DNA of 64,000 nt from Oscillospiraceae bacterium (lineage in GTDB: Bacteria; Bacillota; Clostridia; UMGS1810), in the NCBI GenBank assembly GCA_015068975.1, contig SVJM01000002.1, positions 105,140-169,139 on the forward strand. Reading direction: 5' to 3'. The notes beneath the pieces were generated by a model. The model was not told where the DNA came from, ran no database searches, and saw nothing but the letters and a program-made list of their open reading frames with translations. Shown here piece after piece: positions 60,900-64,000 of this stretch. Every line of letters begins with the position of its first letter. Position 1 is the first letter of the stretch. Both the position numbers and the translations under genes were made by a program.

Positions 60900-63857
60900 T
60901 AAGTTTACTTTTACACTTCTACCATCCGATTCAAGTTTTGATATATTATTTTCGAGCATATCACAAAAATATACTTCCTTAAAATCAAAACCTGCAGTTA
61001 TATTTGTACTTACCTTACCATCAAAGGATTCATACATTCTCACAATTACAGAATCATCATCCTCGGCTTTTTTTATGGTTTCTATAACTACGCTTTCTTT
61101 ATCACAACCAATAAGTGAATATGTATCAGGAAGATGTCCTTCTGTTTTTGTAACCTTATCAACTACAAACGGTGTATTGAGAATATATGCTTCTCTTATA
61201 ACTCCTGCTTGTTTGAAGTCTCCCGAGTGAGGCATAAACGAATATACAATATTATGCTCTCCTTCATCCAGCCCCGAAGCAGGATATGTACCGCATTTAA
61301 TAAGTGATAATGTCATTTTGTTTTCGTAGGCAGAATGGCCGTATTTACAATCATTGATAAGAGCCACACCGTAGCCGTTCTCTGACATATCCATCCACTT
61401 ATGTGCACACACCTCAAATTTTGCTCTTTCCCAGAGGGTATTTTTGTGTGATGGTCTTTTGATATGACCAAACTGTATTTCATAAGTCGCTTCATCACAT
61501 CTGATATCAGTCTGAAACTCTGCCTTAACAAAAAGGTGTTCCTGATGCCAGTCCACTTTTGTCTTGAAGTCTATCTTTTTGCTTCCGGTATTTATAACAA
61601 CATCCTGTATAAGAGTGCTCTTAAGGAATTTTCTGTATATTCTTATTCCGTTTTTGAGCTTTTCAGTCTTTTCTACATTATCCCACACCCAGCTTTTCTG
61701 AAAATGGTACTCATCTATATTCCAGTTGTCATACTTATATGGAAGATCCTCATAAATAACAATTTTGTTTGCAGCTTCACCGCATTTTATTATTTCTCTG
61801 TTTTCTTCCTTGTCATATACAGAAATGATGTGATAATTTTTGTCAAATGTGACTTTTATAACATCATTCTCTATGTAATAATCGCCCACATCAACACTTA
61901 TATCATACACATCTTCCTTTATAACCTTCCAACCATGAGAAGGTATATTTTCTGCAAGGTAGTGCTTTCCATCGCACTCTACAATCTGTGTAGCAGTATA
62001 TGGCGAAGGATTGTATACAAAGAGTCCACCTTGTGTAGAAAGATTTTTTCTGATTGAAGAAAGTTTTGTATCTATAATGTTTCTTTCTCGGGACAATACA
62101 TCTTCATATTCCTTATCACAAACGTCGTATACTTCCTTTATACATGAACCGGGAATAATATCATGAAACTGATTTAAAAGGATTACTTTTTGATTTTCTT
62201 TTAAATCTTCTTCAGGATATTCACCGCCAAGCAATACACTGTCTGCAACAGAAACCGTCTCTGCGCTTAAAGAAAGCATTTCACTCAAACGGTTGTTCTT
62301 TTTCACATCGGAAACACTTGTATAAGTACCCCGATGTGCTTCAAGATAAATTTCTCCCGTCCATTTTGGTCTTGTATATTCTACTGTTGTGTTCTGATAA
62401 AATTCATCTTTAATCTTTTCTACGGCATCCATAGCAAAGGACATCTTTACCTTCGGATATCCGGGGATTCCGTATTTCATTCTTTCGTATATTTCCATCA
62501 TTTCATATGTAGTACCGCCACCGCCATCAGCATATCCCATTGTATAAATGAGATTATGGATGCAGGATTTATTTTTGAGAGATGTGATTCTTCTTTTGAC
62601 CAGAAGCTCACTAAGAGGTTGAGCATATACAGGGCTCATCACAGAAAAGACTTTACTTCCGTCGATACCCTCCCACTCAAATACATCATCAGGCATAACA
62701 TTGGTATCATTCCAGTGAAGTTTGGTTGTGAAGAAATTGTCCACTCCGCACTTTTTAAGAATCTGAGGAAGTGCTCCTGAATAACCAAACACATCGGGAA
62801 GCCAGAGAACTTTTGAATCAACACCAAACTCCTTTTCAAAAAACTTTTTGCCAAAAAGAATCTGTCTTACAAGACTCTCTCCGCTTATAAGATTTGTATC
62901 CGCTTCAAGCCACATAGCGCCTTCTGCTTCCCACTTTTTGTCGGAAATATGCTTTTTGATATCTGAATAAAGTTTGGGATCATCTTCCTTGACAAATTCA
63001 TAAAGTTGAGGTTGGCTTGACATAAAGAGATAATCATCATAACGATTGATAAGATTAGAAGCAGTTTTGAAGCTTCTCTGTGCCTTTTCTCTGGTCTGTT
63101 TTACAGTCCACATCCAGGCTATGTCTATATGTGTATGCCCTATAACATTTACAACGCCATTTGTACCTGAACATACCTTTTGGTAAAATTCTTCCTTAAG
63201 ATACTTTCTGCCCGCTATAAGACTGTCGTAATATTCCTTTGAATATGGCACACGCAAATCAAGACCGATACATGCCTTATCAAGATGAAAACGTATAGTG
63301 TTGTAGTCAAAATCATTCATATCAAGATGATCCATACACATACGGGGAACTTTGATATCGTACATAAGTGCTTCTGTGATAAGGTCTGCAGTATATAATG
63401 ATGGCTCAAAAGAGATATATCCATTCTCCATACCGGTGTGTACATATACATAAAGTTCATACTCCTTATCCCATTCAAGAGGAAGCCAGGTATGATTCAT
63501 ATCAAGAGTACCGTAATTTACTCCTTCATGATATACAATCATCTGCGGATTAGTAGCATCCCACTGACCCTCTCTGCCCGTACGGACACTAAATCTCAAT
63601 TCTCTCCCTGACTCTTCTTTTTTTGGTGGAATAACAAGTTTCACCCAGAAAGTACTGTCATAAGACTCGAACTGCTGATATTTATTGGGAGTATTCCAAT
63701 TAAGACCGTCAAAATCAGGCACCGTTTTATCTTTATATCCGTCACATAACGAATACATATAATCCAAAGACTCTGTATGAGTTTTTGTAAGTTCATTCAA
63801 TCTGTTTATGGTAGCAGATATTTTTACTTTTATTTTGTCAACTCTGTATTCGTGCAT
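60861..63857 (-). CDS. GH38 alpha-mannosidase, cytoplasmic
   Basis: A 998-residue GH38 retaining alpha-mannosidase acting on imported mannosides or N-glycan fragments. An N-terminal domain of about 230 residues precedes the catalytic domain, as in the YbgG/MngB/Ams1-type cytosolic enzymes. The zinc-binding motif is HTHIDIAW (His241, His243-region, Asp245). The nucleophile is Asp355 in WLPDVFGYSGALPQ. The middle alpha-helical domain and C-terminal beta domains follow. No signal peptide. Ribosome site GGAGG; it starts 33 bases after a glycyl-radical enzyme gene in the same direction. Its last 13 codons recur as a relic next to fucI. Confidence 0.93.
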   Translation of the reverse strand: MHEYRVDKIKVKISATINRLNELTKTHTESLDYMYSLCDGYKDKTVPDFDGLNWNTPNKYQQFESYDSTFWVKLVIPPKKEESGRELRFSVRTGREGQWDATNPQMIVYHEGVNYGTLDMNHTWLPLEWDKEYELYVYVHTGMENGYISFEPSLYTADLITEALMYDIKVPRMCMDHLDMNDFDYNTIRFHLDKACIGLDLRVPYSKEYYDSLIAGRKYLKEEFYQKVCSGTNGVVNVIGHTHIDIAWMWTVKQTREKAQRSFKTASNLINRYDDYLFMSSQPQLYEFVKEDDPKLYSDIKKHISDKKWEAEGAMWLEADTNLISGESLVRQILFGKKFFEKEFGVDSKVLWLPDVFGYSGALPQILKKCGVDNFFTTKLHWNDTNVMPDDVFEWEGIDGSKVFSVMSPVYAQPLSELLVKRRITSLKNKSCIHNLIYTMGYADGGGGTTYEMMEIYERMKYGIPGYPKVKMSFAMDAVEKIKDEFYQNTTVEYTRPKWTGEIYLEAHRGTYTSVSDVKKNNRLSEMLSLSAETVSVADSVLLGGEYPEEDLKENQKVILLNQFHDIIPGSCIKEVYDVCDKEYEDVLSRERNIIDTKLSSIRKNLSTQGGLFVYNPSPYTATQIVECDGKHYLAENIPSHGWKVIKEDVYDISVDVGDYYIENDVIKVTFDKNYHIISVYDKEENREIIKCGEAANKIVIYEDLPYKYDNWNIDEYHFQKSWVWDNVEKTEKLKNGIRIYRKFLKSTLIQDVVINTGSKKIDFKTKVDWHQEHLFVKAEFQTDIRCDEATYEIQFGHIKRPSHKNTLWERAKFEVCAHKWMDMSENGYGVALINDCKYGHSAYENKMTLSLIKCGTYPASGLDEGEHNIVYSFMPHSGDFKQAGVIREAYILNTPFVVDKVTKTEGHLPDTYSLIGCDKESVVIETIKKAEDDDSVIVRMYESFDGKVSTNITAGFDFKEVYFCDMLENNISKLESDGRSVKVNLRNFEIVTLKFVV

Positions 63858-63890
63858 ATTAACCTCCGTTGATATTTATAAATTTAAAGG

Positions 63891-64000
63891 TCAGATGTTT
63901 TCCGCTCTTAATATATATGCATCCTGTTCTTCTTTGCACATATTGTTCCACAACACATTCCATCCGCAGACTCTCACCTGAAGGTTTTTGTAGTTTTCGG
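63891..64000 (-). CDS. Glycyl-radical enzyme (pyruvate formate-lyase-like), C-terminal fragment
   Basis: Only the last 36 codons are in the window; the gene continues beyond 64000. The visible sequence contains VRVCGWNV followed by EQDAYILRAENI and the stop. This is the C-terminal glycine-radical loop of the PFL superfamily, with the radical Gly encoded at 63963-63965, 23 residues before the end, matching the family position. The reaction (formate-lyase, diol dehydratase or other) cannot be told from this part. It precedes the GH38 gene by 33 bases and is probably in its operon. An activating radical-SAM enzyme should lie nearby outside the window. Confidence 0.82.
   Translation of the reverse strand, partial: ENYKNLQVRVCGWNVLWNNMCKEEQDAYILRAENI

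Noticed and set aside
1..64000. Prophage, insertion sequence, CRISPR array, tRNA or rRNA genes.
   Set aside because: No transposase, integrase, phage structural gene, spaced direct-repeat array or recognisable RNA gene was seen. The only repeats noted are the fucI-araC flanks, the palindrome and paralogue similarity.

Overview
The window is A+T-rich chromosomal DNA whose gene content points to an anaerobic, gut- or rumen-type clostridial Bacillota. The signs are consensus sigma-A promoters, strong GGAGG-type ribosome sites, NupNOPQ-type nucleoside import, DegV, TrmL, an EIICBA phosphotransferase and secreted enzymes carrying copper-amine-oxidase-like stalk domains. No tRNA, rRNA, CRISPR array, prophage or insertion sequence was recognised, and no gap between genes exceeds about 220 bases. 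Species cannot be named from the sequence.

Region 1 (1-7.8 kb): a thymidylate kinase is followed by a three-gene membrane-protein set, in which two paralogous proteins flank a leucine-rich-repeat/transglutaminase protein. A convergent MBOAT/DHHW pair (exopolysaccharide O-acylation type) and a Lys/Glu-rich lipoprotein follow. Region 2 (7.9-15.9 kb): xanthine phosphoribosyltransferase leads into a BMP-type nucleoside ABC importer, preceded by a sugar PTS permease.

Region 3 (15.9-43.6 kb) and region 5 (50.5 kb to the end) form a carbohydrate-utilisation island. It holds five secreted GH10 paralogues and a set of glycosidases without signal peptides: GH43_24-like, GH123/DUF4091-like, GH42-like, DUF6259-type, GH92, GHL6/GH151-like and GH38. 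Sugar-metabolism genes are nagA, a nagB-like gene, fucI and a sugar isomerase-like protein. Six AraC-family regulators are each transcribed away from a minus-strand enzyme operon. The likely logic is that secreted GH10 enzymes make oligosaccharides outside the cell, which are imported by transporters not encoded here and trimmed by cytoplasmic exo-enzymes. The fucose, mannose and N-acetylhexosamine enzymes suggest complex heteroglycans or host/plant glycoconjugates rather than plain xylan.

Region 4 (43.6-50.4 kb) is housekeeping: pgk-tpiA-gpmI, and an Lrp regulator/aminotransferase/trmL/degV operon.

The most striking structures are: (i) a fucI-araC cassette bracketed by 51-bp direct repeats derived from the 3' end of the neighbouring GH38 gene, with a 26-bp perfect palindrome at one edge; (ii) the five-member GH10 family, with shuffled carbohydrate-binding-like modules and an altered active-site strand; (iii) a DUF6259-type protein lacking its catalytic barrel centre; (iv) the paralogue/LRR-transglutaminase/paralogue set; (v) the C-terminus of a glycyl-radical enzyme running off the right edge.
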